Source of the DNA: Chryseobacterium lactis
GTDB taxonomy: Bacteria; Bacteroidota; Bacteroidia; Flavobacteriales; Weeksellaceae
Length of the DNA: 64,000 bases
Reading direction: 5' to 3'
NCBI RefSeq assembly: GCF_003815875.1
Contig: NZ_CP033924.1
Location: 3,906,001-3,970,000 of the forward strand
Part shown: in pieces, positions 25,675-34,054 of the stretch
Layout of the letters: the number at the start of each line of letters is the position of its first letter
Position numbering within the stretch: the stretch's first letter is position 1
The notes under the pieces: generated by a model
Databases searched by the model: none
The model's input: the letters and a program-made list of their open reading frames with translations, nothing else
What the model was told of the DNA's origin: nothing
Made by a program: the position numbers and the translations under genes

Positions 25675-26856
25675 ATGAGCAGAGATAATAATAATTCAGA
25701 CAGATCAAAGAGACCAAGAATTTCAAGCAAGAAAAGTTCTGATGATTCTCGTGCTTCCAGATCTGGAAATTCTTCAGGATCAAAGCCTTTTACCAAATCG
25801 TTTTCTAGAGACGGAGCGAAAAAAGGCCCAGAACATAAAGCATCCAACTCAAAATTTGAGAAGAAACCTTTCAAAAAAAATACCGACTCTTTCGATCATT
25901 CGAATGAAGATGCCGGTTCAAAATCTGAAAGCAGGGCTTATATCACGAATAAAAGTGAGAGTTATGAGAAAAAATCTTTTGGAAAACCTAAAAGAGGCGG
26001 AAAAAGTTTCGATACAAGAGATAAGTACGAAAGAGGCAGTCTGAAATACGGAAGAAGACCTTCTAACGGAGAAGACAGAAATGAGGATAAGACAAGATCT
26101 TTTGTACAGAAAAGAAGGTTGAACAAAATTGAAAAAGATGTTCATAAGGACAGCATCCGTCTTAATAAGTATATCGCTAATTCCGGAATCTGCAGCAGAA
26201 GAGAAGCCGATGAGCTTATTACTCAGGGATTGGTAGAGGTAAACGGAAAAGTAGTGAATGAAATGGGATATCAGGTACAGAAGACGGACAGAGTTGTATT
26301 TGACGGACAAAGTATCACTCCTGAAAAGCCTGTTTATGTACTTTTGAACAAGCCTAAAGGATATATTTCTACAACGAAAGATGACAAAGCCAGAAAAACG
26401 GTAATGGATCTTGTAGCAAATGCTTCTCCATACAGACTTTTCCCGGTTGGAAGACTTGATCGTTCAACGACAGGGGTTATTTTGTTAACCAATGACGGAC
26501 ACATGACGAAAAAGCTTACGCATCCATCTTTTGATGCTAAAAAGATTTATCATGTAACGCTGGATAAGAAGCTTACCGCTGAAGATTTACGTCTTATAGC
26601 AGAAGGTATTCGTCTTGATGAAGGAGTAGCGGTTGTGGATCAGATTTCATATATCGAAGGAAAACCTAAGAATGAGATCGGAATTGAAATTCATATCGGA
26701 TGGAACCGTGTGATCAGAAGAATATTCCAAAGATTAGGATACGAAGTAGACTCTTTAGACCGAGTAATGTTTGCCGGATTAACGAAGAAGAACATCAAGA
26801 GAGGACACTGGAGAATCCTTACAGAACTGGAAGTTAACAATCTTAAAATGCTTTAA
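25675..26856 (+). CDS. rRNA pseudouridine synthase (RsuA/RluB family) with long basic N-terminal tail
   Basis: A 393-residue enzyme that isomerises uridine in rRNA. The first 155 residues are a low-complexity tail rich in Ser, Lys, Arg, Asp and Gly, absent from the Escherichia enzymes and probably an RNA-binding disordered extension. An S4 RNA-binding domain follows (about 160-205: IRLNKYIANSGICSRREADELI). The catalytic domain carries GRLDRSTTGVILLTND with catalytic Asp at about 262. The C-terminal IRRIFQRLGYEVDSLDRV motif is family-typical and suggests RluB/RsuA type (23S position 2605 or 16S position 516 in E. coli numbering). The exact target is not decidable here. Confidence 0.92.
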   Translation: MSRDNNNSDRSKRPRISSKKSSDDSRASRSGNSSGSKPFTKSFSRDGAKKGPEHKASNSKFEKKPFKKNTDSFDHSNEDAGSKSESRAYITNKSESYEKKSFGKPKRGGKSFDTRDKYERGSLKYGRRPSNGEDRNEDKTRSFVQKRRLNKIEKDVHKDSIRLNKYIANSGICSRREADELITQGLVEVNGKVVNEMGYQVQKTDRVVFDGQSITPEKPVYVLLNKPKGYISTTKDDKARKTVMDLVANASPYRLFPVGRLDRSTTGVILLTNDGHMTKKLTHPSFDAKKIYHVTLDKKLTAEDLRLIAEGIRLDEGVAVVDQISYIEGKPKNEIGIEIHIGWNRVIRRIFQRLGYEVDSLDRVMFAGLTKKNIKRGHWRILTELEVNNLKML

Positions 26857-26948
26857 AATAACGAATGAAAAATTGCAAATAATGAACTTTTAGGTTCGGG
26901 TTAGTAATTTATTTCATTCTTTCAAAAGCTGATTTTAAGTAAAGAATA

Positions 26949-26980
26949 TAAAGGCGTTGATTTATTTCAGCGTCTTTTGT
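26949..26980 (+). terminator. Terminator of the pseudouridine synthase gene
   Basis: AAAGGCGTTGA and TCAGCGTCTTT can pair (one G-U) and are followed by a T run. Confidence 0.65.
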
Positions 26981-27023
26981 TTTTTTAAGTTTGAAAAGTT
27001 AATTACAGATCTGTTAAAAAAGA

Positions 27024-27047
27024 AAAGCGCAGAAAAATCCGCGCTTT
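27024..27047. terminator. Terminator hairpin of pncA
   Basis: AAAGCGC / GCGCTTT with a 10-base loop lies between the convergent pseudouridine synthase gene and pncA, flanked by A-rich and T-rich DNA on the respective sides. Confidence 0.65.
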
Positions 27048-27132
27048 AATTTATATTTTAAATAAAAAATGATAATTTGATGGCAGGTGTTCCTCTCATC
27101 GATTATCAAAGGTCATTTATCATTTATATTTT

Positions 27133-27738
27133 TTATCCCAGTACCGTTACCCCTTTTTCAATCATTTCATAGATTGCGTCCCTACCATTGTCCGGTTTTA
27201 CATTTACAGCACGGGTTCCGTTGAAATGAAGACAGGTGATATATCCGTTGGATACAGCATCTTGTGCGGTAAACTTTACACAATAATCCATTGCTAATCC
27301 CGCTATTTCCACCAATTGAATATCGTGATATTTCAAGAAATCATCCAGGCCGGTTTTCATAAAGTGATTATTATCCTGGAAGCCACTGTAGCTGTCGATT
27401 TCAAGATTTTTTCCTTTTTGAATAACATGAGTTACTTTATCCCGGTTTAAGTCTTTGTGAAACTCTGCCCCAAAAGTACCCTGAATACAATGATCCGGCC
27501 ACATAAACTGAGGAACTCCATTTAAAATAATGCTTTCGCCAACATTTCTGCCATTACTGCTTGCGAAGCTTTTGTGTCCCACCGGGTGCCAGTCTTGTGT
27601 TAAAACGATTTGGTCATATTCATTTTCTTCCATCAGGAGATTAATATAAGGGATGATTTCATTAGATCCCGGAACGGCAAGTGCTCCTCCTTCACAAAAA
27701 TCATTCTGTACATCGACTATTATTAACGCTTTTTTCAT
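27133..27738 (-). CDS. pncA: Nicotinamidase (pyrazinamidase)
   Basis: A 201-residue isochorismatase-fold hydrolase that deamidates nicotinamide to nicotinate for NAD salvage. The N-terminal DVQNDFCEGGALAVPGS carries the catalytic Asp. LTQDWHPVGHKSFAS provides the metal-binding His cluster. The catalytic cysteine is C153 in GLAMDYCVKFTAQDA, matching E. coli C156. Length is typical. It has a good promoter (27770-27798), and a copy of its promoter region lies 1.4 kb away beyond the DEAD-box helicase gene. Confidence 0.95.
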   Translation of the reverse strand: MKKALIIVDVQNDFCEGGALAVPGSNEIIPYINLLMEENEYDQIVLTQDWHPVGHKSFASSNGRNVGESIILNGVPQFMWPDHCIQGTFGAEFHKDLNRDKVTHVIQKGKNLEIDSYSGFQDNNHFMKTGLDDFLKYHDIQLVEIAGLAMDYCVKFTAQDAVSNGYITCLHFNGTRAVNVKPDNGRDAIYEMIEKGVTVLG

Positions 27739-27825
27739 ATTTTCAATTCTCGAATTTTTGATAAATTTACAAAACTAATCCACAAAAATTTGTCCAAAAT
27801 AAAATTATCGGACAAATCGGCAATA
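27722..27825. repeat. pncA start/promoter region, copy 1 of a direct repeat
   Basis: This segment, from the first codons of pncA through its promoter, is repeated imperfectly in the same orientation at 29156-29258. Shared blocks include ATTAACGCTTTTTTCA (16/16), TTTGATAAATTTACAAA and GGACAAAT. The repeats flank the DEAD-box helicase gene. Confidence 0.7.
27770..27798 (-). promoter_or_regulatory. Promoter of pncA (TTTG-N17-TAGTTTTG)
   Basis: Minus strand: -33 TTTG at 27798-27795, 17-bp spacer, -7 TAGTTTTG at 27777-27770. The start codon is 32 bp downstream. Confidence 0.7.
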
Positions 27826-27915
27826 AAAAGTTAAAAGGATGGAGTAGCGAAGCATGAAGCTGAAAAGTTGCTTTTACTGATATAACGACTTCCGGTCTTT
27901 TACATCTCAAAAGCG

Positions 27916-27923
27916 TATCTTTG
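27916..27923 (+). promoter_or_regulatory. -7 box TATCTTTG for the DEAD-box helicase gene
   Basis: It matches TAnnTTTG 17 bp ahead of the ATG at 27941. No clear -33 TTTG is seen. Confidence 0.55.
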
Positions 27924-27940
27924 CAGGAAATAAGTATTTT

Positions 27941-29083
27941 ATGTCATTTGAATCTTTAGGATTATCACACAATATTATTCGATCTGTTAATAAATTGGGG
28001 TATTTAAAACCGTTCCCAATTCAGGAGCAGGCTGTTCCTGTTATTTTGCAAGGAAAAGATCTGATGGGAATTGCGCAGACGGGTTCCGGAAAGACGGCTT
28101 GTTTTGTGATGCCGATTTTAGAAAAATTGCAGAATGCAGAAGTTAAAAAAGATCGTAATGTAGAGGTTTTAATATTGGTTCCGACACGTGAATTAGCGAT
28201 TCAGATTGATGAGGTTTTCAGGGCTTTTACAGAGAATTTAAAGCGTGAAGTTCGTACAATGGCAGTTTATGGCGGTGTTTCCATCAATCCACAAATGAAA
28301 GGAATGTTTGGAGTGGAAGTTCTTATTGCAACCCCGGGGCGTTTATTAGACTTAATTGATCATAATGCATTGAGTATTTCAGGAATTAAGCATTTGGTTA
28401 TTGATGAAGCAGATAAGATGTTTCAGTTAGGCTTTGGTGAAGAAATGAATAAGCTTTTTGCGCTTATGCCGGTTGTAAAACAAACCATTTTATTCTCAGC
28501 GACTTTAAATGATAAAGTTTCTGAAATGAAGGAGCGTTTATCCATCAATCCTACCATTATCGAAATTAAAAAAGAAGAAGTTGAAATTGATAATATCGAG
28601 CAGTTGGCGTATCATGTTTCTCCGGAAAATAAAGGACCTTTTTTACGGTATTTAATTAAGGAAAAGAAAGTTGAAAAAGCGTTGGTTTTTGTTTCATCTA
28701 CAAGATCTGCAGATAATCTGGTTGAAAAACTTAAAAAGAATAAAATTAAAGCAGTGGCTATCCACAGTCAGAAGTCACAGGGTGCCCGTAGAAATAATTT
28801 AGAGGAATTTAAAGTAGATGGAGCTCAGATTTTGGTGGCTACAGACTTAATTGGCCGGGGAATTCATATTGAGTCTTTACCTTGTGTCATCAATTACGAA
28901 CTGCCACGTTCACCTTTAGATTATATTCATCGTATCGGAAGAACAGGTCGTGCCAACGAAAAAGGAACTGCCATTAGTATTTTAACGGATGATGAATTAC
29001 AGCATTTCAGAGTGATTCAAAAGAAAATGGGTAGAAAAGTAGCCTTACAAAGAACAGAAGGTATTGATCTGCATGGTTATTAA
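27941..29083 (+). CDS. DEAD-box ATP-dependent RNA helicase
   Basis: A 380-residue RNA helicase with the full motif set: Q motif (KPFPIQEQAV), motif I AQTGSGKTA, Ia PTRELA, Ib ATPGRLLDL, II DEAD, III SAT, V ATDLIGRGIH and VI HRIGRTGRA. There is almost no C-terminal extension, so this is a core-only member. It resembles the cold-shock/ribosome-assembly helicases (RhlE/DeaD group), but no specificity tail is present to tell which. The gene is flanked by the direct repeats at 27722-27825 and 29156-29258 and ends in a strong terminator. Confidence 0.94.
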   Translation: MSFESLGLSHNIIRSVNKLGYLKPFPIQEQAVPVILQGKDLMGIAQTGSGKTACFVMPILEKLQNAEVKKDRNVEVLILVPTRELAIQIDEVFRAFTENLKREVRTMAVYGGVSINPQMKGMFGVEVLIATPGRLLDLIDHNALSISGIKHLVIDEADKMFQLGFGEEMNKLFALMPVVKQTILFSATLNDKVSEMKERLSINPTIIEIKKEEVEIDNIEQLAYHVSPENKGPFLRYLIKEKKVEKALVFVSSTRSADNLVEKLKKNKIKAVAIHSQKSQGARRNNLEEFKVDGAQILVATDLIGRGIHIESLPCVINYELPRSPLDYIHRIGRTGRANEKGTAISILTDDELQHFRVIQKKMGRKVALQRTEGIDLHGY

Positions 29084-29101
29084 ACAATAATTAAAATAAA
29101 G

Positions 29102-29134
29102 AAAGCTTCGATTCTATAGGATTGAAGCTTTTTT
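29102..29134 (+). terminator. Terminator of the DEAD-box helicase gene
   Basis: AAAGCTTCgAT pairs with ATtGAAGCTTT and is followed by a T run. Confidence 0.8.
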
Positions 29135-29155
29135 ATTTTGAATGGCAGTTGTATA

Positions 29156-29258
29156 ATTAACGCTTTTTTCACATTCATATTTGGTTAATTTTGATAAATT
29201 TACAAACCTAATTTTGAAAAACTCTTTCAAAGTTGAATTAGAGGACAAATTAGTAATA
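29156..29258. repeat. Copy 2 of the pncA start/promoter repeat
   Basis: It matches 27722-27825 in the same orientation. The pncA start codon position reads CAC on the plus strand (GTG on the minus strand) and no ORF continues from it. The promoter elements are retained: minus-strand TTTG 29231-29228, 17-bp spacer, TAGGTTTG 29210-29203. This is a fossil of the pncA 5' end. Confidence 0.65.
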
Positions 29259-29280
29259 TTTAAAAATTAAAACCTGAACA

Positions 29281-29817
29281 ATGAGTGATTTAGAGAACAA
29301 GAAATTTCCGATAGGACAATTTGAGGCTCCCGAAAATATCTGTGATACTACCTTAGATACCTATATTAAGGTCATTAAAGATTTTCCCGGCAGATTAAAA
29401 AATCTCATTGAACATTTTACGGATGATCAGCTGGATACTCCTTATCGGGAAGGAGGATGGACGGTCAGACAGCTTGTCAATCATCTATCGGACAGCCATA
29501 TGAATAGTTTTATTCGTTTTAAACTGGCACTTACAGAAGATAATCCAACCATTAAACCTTATGATGAAGCCAAGTGGGCTGAGCTTCAGGATAGTTTTCA
29601 TATGCCTGTGAAACCGGCGATGAGAATGTTGAAAGGGACACATCAAAGATGGGTAACGCTTCTCAAGAGCCTTACCAATAAACAATTTGAAAGAACATTT
29701 CATCATCCGGAGCACAACAGGAATTACGATCTCAGAAACAGTCTTGCTTTATACGCCTGGCATTGTAATCACCATTTTGCCCATATTGAGAATCTGAAGA
29801 AAGAAAAGGGTTGGTAA
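29281..29817 (+). CDS. yfiT: YfiT/BstA-type DinB-fold putative metal-dependent hydrolase or bacillithiol transferase
   Basis: A 178-residue protein that matches the YfiT family along its length (N-terminal FPIGQFEAP, GGWTVRQLVNHLSDSHMN). The metal-binding histidines are H68, H161 and H165 (AWHCNHHFAHI), as in the Bacillus protein. Members are annotated as metal-dependent hydrolases and, in bacillithiol producers, as bacillithiol S-transferases that conjugate electrophiles. The last is supported by the ytxJ gene two positions downstream. It is the first gene of a four-gene overlapping operon. Confidence 0.88.
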   Translation: MSDLENKKFPIGQFEAPENICDTTLDTYIKVIKDFPGRLKNLIEHFTDDQLDTPYREGGWTVRQLVNHLSDSHMNSFIRFKLALTEDNPTIKPYDEAKWAELQDSFHMPVKPAMRMLKGTHQRWVTLLKSLTNKQFERTFHHPEHNRNYDLRNSLALYAWHCNHHFAHIENLKKEKGW

Positions 29818-30272
29818 AAAAGAGTTTTAAAAATCCGATCTATTTTCAGGAAATTACAAACAGAATTTCCAAACTTACCAAAGACTCTCCAAAAAAGTGG
29901 GGTCAAATGGATGTAAGTCAAATGCTAAGGCATTGTGATCTTGTACTTCAGGTGGCATTAAAAAAAATAGAACTTCCACCCATTAATCCTGTTTTTAAAA
30001 CGATAGGAGTGATCACCAAAGTAGAAATGTATGTTTTCAATAACGGAATTCCCAGAAACATGCCTACTTTTCAAAAACTAATCGTTAATTTTGAGTGTGA
30101 TTTTGATGAATCAAAAACCAATCTGCTGAAGACGCTGGAGGAATTCCGGGCAGCCTGTCAAAATAAAACGCTGCCGGATCATCACAGATTATTCGGAACT
30201 ATGACTGAAAAAGACTGGGAGTTTTTAGAGTATAAACATCTTGATCATCATTTAAAACAATTTAATGTATGA
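29811..30272 (+). CDS. DUF1569 protein
   Basis: A 153-residue protein of the DUF1569 family, a DinB-like four-helix fold. The first residues (NPIYFQEITNRISKLTKDSPKKWGQM) match the family's usual N-terminus, which favours the TTG start at 29811 that overlaps the yfiT stop by 7 bp. The next ATG, 32 codons in, would delete the first helix. H42 in MLRHCDLVLQ and HHRLFG / LDHHLKQF near the end are candidate metal ligands. Function is unknown. The tight overlap on both sides (the ytxJ ATG lies within its stop region) argues for action in the same thiol pathway. Confidence 0.8.
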   Translation: MVKKSFKNPIYFQEITNRISKLTKDSPKKWGQMDVSQMLRHCDLVLQVALKKIELPPINPVFKTIGVITKVEMYVFNNGIPRNMPTFQKLIVNFECDFDESKTNLLKTLEEFRAACQNKTLPDHHRLFGTMTEKDWEFLEYKHLDHHLKQFNV

Positions 30273-30646
30273 GTTTTTTTGAAAAAATATTCGGCGGAAA
30301 GAGCGATGCCCCTGATCAAAAATCTTTCTGGAAAAAGATAGAATCTGAAGAAGATCTGGCCAAAGCCATTGAGAATTCTTACCACCATAAAATAGCTATA
30401 TTTAAGCATTCAACAAGTTGTTTCATCAGCAAAACTGTGCTGAGAAATTTTGAAAAAGAAGTTGAAAACTTACATCCGGAGGTAAATTTATACTTCCTTG
30501 ATTTATTGGCATACAGACCTCTTTCAAGTAAAATTGCGGCAGATCTGGAAGTAAGACATGAAAGCCCGCAGTTGATTGTCATCGAGAACGGAAAGGCCGT
30601 TAACAGTGCTTCGCACGAGGATATTACTTTAAGCCAGATAGTATAA
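30269..30646 (+). CDS. ytxJ: YtxJ-type bacillithiol system redox protein
   Basis: A 125-residue thioredoxin-fold protein of the YtxJ (DUF2847) family. The single active-site Cys is C51 in FKHSTSCFISK, the position of TCPIS in the Bacillus protein. The cis-proline region is ESPQLIVI. One Cys instead of CxxC suits a monothiol bacilliredoxin that removes bacillithiol from mixed disulfides. That activity is inferred for the family. The start overlaps the DUF1569 stop by 4 bp, and its stop overlaps the crp start (TAATG). Confidence 0.88.
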   Translation: MSFFEKIFGGKSDAPDQKSFWKKIESEEDLAKAIENSYHHKIAIFKHSTSCFISKTVLRNFEKEVENLHPEVNLYFLDLLAYRPLSSKIAADLEVRHESPQLIVIENGKAVNSASHEDITLSQIV

Positions 30647-31242
30647 TGAAGAATATTAATAATTATTTAGCTAAAGTTTTAAATGTTCCGCTTCAAAGTG
30701 TGAATACCTGCAGCCTGCATTATGAAGTAAAGAAAATTCCTAAAAATCAGTTTCTTCTTCAGTATGGAGAAATATGCCGGCATATATTCTTTGTTGAGAA
30801 AGGGCTTTTAAAGATGTATTCCATTGATAAAAACGGAAAAGAACACATTATACAGTTTGCCCCTGAAAGCTGGCTGATTTCCGACCGGAGCAGTCTTTAT
30901 TTTAACGAAAAATCTATTTATTATATAGAAGCGGTGGAAGACTCTGAAATTCTGTTTCTACATCCGGACTTCTTCAATAAATTAGTAGAACAGTTTCCGA
31001 ACAGTATTGAACGCAGTGACTTCTTGCTTCAGAAACACATCCGAAGCCTTCAGAACAGGATCAATTCCTTGTTGGGTGAGACGGCAGAGGAAAGATACAT
31101 GAAGTTCATTAAAATGTATCCGGATTTATTGCTGAGAGTTCCGCAATGGATGATAGCTTCTTACCTGGGCATTACTCCTGAGAGTTTAAGCCGTGTAAGA
31201 AAGGAGCTAGCAAGGAAAAATTTCGTTCCGGATAACAAATAA
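30646..31242 (+). CDS. Crp/Fnr-family transcriptional regulator
   Basis: A 198-residue regulator with an N-terminal cyclic-nucleotide-binding-like beta-roll (LLQYGEICRHIFFVEKGLLKMYSI) and a C-terminal winged helix containing WMIASYLGITPESLSRVRKEL. No cysteine cluster for an Fe-S centre and no clear cAMP-contact Arg-Ser pair are evident, so the effector is unknown. As the last gene of the yfiT-DUF1569-ytxJ operon it probably regulates that operon in response to thiol or electrophile stress. This is inferred from position only. Confidence 0.87.
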   Translation: MKNINNYLAKVLNVPLQSVNTCSLHYEVKKIPKNQFLLQYGEICRHIFFVEKGLLKMYSIDKNGKEHIIQFAPESWLISDRSSLYFNEKSIYYIEAVEDSEILFLHPDFFNKLVEQFPNSIERSDFLLQKHIRSLQNRINSLLGETAEERYMKFIKMYPDLLLRVPQWMIASYLGITPESLSRVRKELARKNFVPDNK

Positions 31243-31245
31243 TAA

Positions 31246-32658
31246 TCAAATCTTTTTAGCAAGATTACCAATTTGTCTGAGTTTTGTCTGGATATTTTCC
31301 GTCCATGGAAGACCAATACAAAGCCTCATACAATTTTCAAACTGCTCCTGGAGGGTAAACATCCTTCCGGGAGCAATACTGATATTTTGTTTGATTGCCA
31401 GATCATACAGCTCAGTAGTGCGGATTTTTTTATCAAACTCTATCCACAGTGATAGTCCTCCTTGCGGACGACTTATTTTCGTTCCTTCCGGAAAAGATTC
31501 TGCAATGGTTTGCACGTAATTTTGATAATTGCTTTGTAATGTTTTACGGAGTTGATGAAGATGTTTCTCATATCTTCCTGACTTCAGGAAATTGGCTACG
31601 GCTTCATTCACAATCGAAATTGAGGAAGTTGAGTGAAGGAGTTTTAATTTCATAATCTTGTCTTTATATTTCCCGGGAGCAATCCATCCTACACGATAGC
31701 CCGGAGCCAAAGTTTTTGATATCGAGCTGCAATATAATACACTTCCGTCTTTGTCATACGATTTACAGCATTTCGGACGTGAAGACCCAAAGTAAAGATC
31801 CCCATACACATCATCTTCAATCAAAGGGATATTATTTTCTGATAAAATTTTTACAATCTCTTTTTTGTTTTCATCAGGCATACAGCTTCCCAAAGGAGAG
31901 TTAAAGTTTGGAATTAACAGACACAGGTCTATTTTAGGAATTACCTTTTTCAGATCTTCAATTTCTATTCCGGTAGTAGGGTGGGTCGGAATTTCCAGTA
32001 CTTTTAATCCTAATCCGTTGGCCAGCTGCAAAATCCCAGGATAACAAGGGCTTTCAATAGCAATGGTGTCGCCCGGTTTTCCTAAAGCCATCAGACAGAA
32101 TGACAGCGCATTCATTCCTCCGTTGGTGGTTACGAGATCATTTTCATTCAGGTTTCCGCCCCATTGTAAGGAACGTACTGCGATCATTCTTCTTAATTTA
32201 AGATTGCCCTGAAGTTCTTCATATTCCGTTCCGCCTTCTTTCAATTCGCGGATGGCATGTACAATTTCTTTTTTCAATTTTGCCTGTGGCAAAAGGTCGC
32301 CGGACGGTATTCCGATCGAAAAAAAGGTAAGGTCATTTCGGCCCATATTTTCATACACTTTACTGATCAGCTCATTGGGCTCATCATTATTGGCCATGAG
32401 TGAGGGGCGGCTCACTTCAGGCAGCGGAAGTTTTGCAGACAATAACTGACTTACAAAATAGCCGGATTGCGGCTTTGATTCAACTAAAGAAAGGGATTCA
32501 AGTTCCAGAAAAACACGTTTGGCCGTGTTCATACTGACCTGATGTTCCTGACATAGCATCCTTACGGACGGAAGTTTATCTCCGGCCTTTAAAACTCCGT
32601 TTCTGATCTGAGAGGCAATACCTCCCGCAATATCTGTGTATAAAAATTCTTTACTCAT
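31246..32658 (-). CDS. MocR-type regulator (GntR HTH + aminotransferase-like domain)
   Basis: A 470-residue protein with an N-terminal GntR winged helix (about 5-75: IASQIRNGVLKAGDKLPSVRMLCQEHQVSMNTAKRVFLEL) joined to a fold-type I aminotransferase-like domain. The PLP lysine lies in SSISKTLAPGYRVGWI, and the PLP-Asp region is LIEDDVYGDLYF. Such proteins are regulators that sense PLP or amino compounds. It is divergent from a DMT-family transporter gene, with 96 bp between, and probably controls it. A -7 box lies at 32679-32686. Confidence 0.9.
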   Translation of the reverse strand: MSKEFLYTDIAGGIASQIRNGVLKAGDKLPSVRMLCQEHQVSMNTAKRVFLELESLSLVESKPQSGYFVSQLLSAKLPLPEVSRPSLMANNDEPNELISKVYENMGRNDLTFFSIGIPSGDLLPQAKLKKEIVHAIRELKEGGTEYEELQGNLKLRRMIAVRSLQWGGNLNENDLVTTNGGMNALSFCLMALGKPGDTIAIESPCYPGILQLANGLGLKVLEIPTHPTTGIEIEDLKKVIPKIDLCLLIPNFNSPLGSCMPDENKKEIVKILSENNIPLIEDDVYGDLYFGSSRPKCCKSYDKDGSVLYCSSISKTLAPGYRVGWIAPGKYKDKIMKLKLLHSTSSISIVNEAVANFLKSGRYEKHLHQLRKTLQSNYQNYVQTIAESFPEGTKISRPQGGLSLWIEFDKKIRTTELYDLAIKQNISIAPGRMFTLQEQFENCMRLCIGLPWTENIQTKLRQIGNLAKKI

Positions 32659-32678
32659 TTTTTTAAACTGTGCTCATG

Positions 32679-32686
32679 CAAATATA
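32679..32686 (-). promoter_or_regulatory. -7 box TATATTTG for the MocR gene
   Basis: Minus-strand TAnnTTTG match, 20 bp ahead of the ATG at 32658, in the 96-bp divergent region shared with the transporter. Confidence 0.5.
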
Positions 32687-32721
32687 CAAAACTGATACTG
32701 TGTTTATCTATTTATCCTTTC

Positions 32722-32729
32722 TAATTTTG
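32722..32729 (+). promoter_or_regulatory. -7 box TAATTTTG for the DMT transporter gene
   Basis: Plus-strand TAnnTTTG match, 25 bp ahead of the ATG at 32755. Confidence 0.55.
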
Positions 32730-32754
32730 CTCCATAGAATTAAAACTTTAAAAA

Positions 32755-33639
32755 ATGATGACAAATACAATTTCAAAAGATCAGGCAGTTAGCGGATGGA
32801 TCAATGGATTTATAGGGGTTTTGCTCTTTAGCGGTTCAATGCCGGCCACCAAATTGGCGGTCATGGAAATGGATCCCATCTTTGTAACGATTGCAAGGGC
32901 CGTTATTGCCGGAATACTGGCGCTATCGGTTTTACTAATTTATAAAGAGAAGCGTCCTGTCAAAAACCAGCTCTTTTCATTGGTGTTGGTGGCGATTGGC
33001 TGTGTTATAGGATTTCCGTTGCTGTCATCATTAGCATTGCAGTATCTTACTTCCGCACATTCCATTGTATTTTTGGGAATGCTCCCTTTAGCTACTGCTA
33101 TTTTCGGAGTCCTTCGTGGAGGAGAAAGACCGCATCCTGTATTTTGGTTCTTTTCTGTGATTGGAAGTCTTTTGGTCATTGGTTACGCTTATTCTCAAGG
33201 TATTTCGGCTTCGCCAATCGGTGACGTTCTGATGCTTTTGGCTGTTATTTTATGCGGACTTGGCTATGCTGAAGGAGCGAAACTTTCAAAAACACTTGGC
33301 GGATGGCAGGTTATTTCATGGGCTCTTGTGATCTCTTTACCAATTATGTTGCCCCTATTTTTTATTTATTTTCCAATCAACCTCGAAACCGTAAGCTTTA
33401 AAGGGTGGTTCGGGTTAGGATATATTTCACTTTTTAGCATGTTTATCGGATTTATTTTCTGGTATAAAGGATTAGCGCAAGGCGGAATTACTTCTGTAGG
33501 ACAACTTCAGCTATTACAGCCTTTCTTTGGGTTGGCGCTTGCTGCTTATCTTCTTCATGAACAGGTAAGCATGGGCATGCTAGGCGTTACTGTCGGTGTT
33601 ATTTTGTGCGTTGTAGGAACAAAGAAATTTGCGAAATAA
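32755..33639 (+). CDS. DMT-superfamily (EamA) transporter
   Basis: A 294-residue inner-membrane protein with about ten hydrophobic helices in two EamA repeats. FSGSMPATKLAVMEMDPIFVTIARAVIAG in repeat 1 and a Gly-rich GLGYISLFSMFIGFIFWYKGLAQGG in repeat 2 are typical. Family members export amino acids or metabolites. The divergent MocR regulator suggests that the substrate is an amino compound or B6-related metabolite, which is inference. Two ATG codons stand side by side at the start. A terminator follows at 33713-33748. Confidence 0.88.
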   Translation: MMTNTISKDQAVSGWINGFIGVLLFSGSMPATKLAVMEMDPIFVTIARAVIAGILALSVLLIYKEKRPVKNQLFSLVLVAIGCVIGFPLLSSLALQYLTSAHSIVFLGMLPLATAIFGVLRGGERPHPVFWFFSVIGSLLVIGYAYSQGISASPIGDVLMLLAVILCGLGYAEGAKLSKTLGGWQVISWALVISLPIMLPLFFIYFPINLETVSFKGWFGLGYISLFSMFIGFIFWYKGLAQGGITSVGQLQLLQPFFGLALAAYLLHEQVSMGMLGVTVGVILCVVGTKKFAK

Positions 33640-33712
33640 GTAATCAAGGATCATCTCAAATTATTTAAAAATGAAAAGATAAAAAACACCAATTGTACCC
33701 ATAATAAATTTT

Positions 33713-33748
33713 AAAACCCGTTTTACTTCATAGTAGACGGGTTTTGTC
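33713..33748 (+). terminator. Terminator of the DMT transporter gene
   Basis: AAAACCCGT (33713-33721) pairs with ACGGGTTTT (33737-33745), followed by a short T-rich tract. Confidence 0.75.
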
Positions 33749-34054
33749 TTTTGTGAAAAAAATTATCGGCGGAATTTTTGAAATCAGGACTTCATATAGA
33801 AATAGTGGAGTTACCGGTTGTTAACATGACTCAGATCATAAAAAAGTGATTTATTTAAACATATCTTTAACTTCTTAATTATCAGTAATGTTTCTTATGT
33901 ACTAAAAAGAAACTCGTTCTGAAATATCAGATAAAAACTTCAGATCATAACTATATAATCGGAATAGGCTGTAGAATAAGAAGGCTAAACTCTCCTTACA
34001 ATAAACCCTAATAGCTTGTTCTGTAGGGCTTATTTAATCTTGAAATCAAAATAT
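33749..34054. other. Non-coding leader region with a hairpin before the unknown gene at 34055
   Basis: No ORF is recognisable. A stem AATAAACCCTA / TAGGGCTTATT (34000-34034, one internal mismatch, 13-base loop, T-rich 3' side) sits 20 bp before the ATG at 34055. It could be a leader attenuator or a terminator of an unseen upstream RNA. The remaining sequence shows nothing else I can name. Confidence 0.4.
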
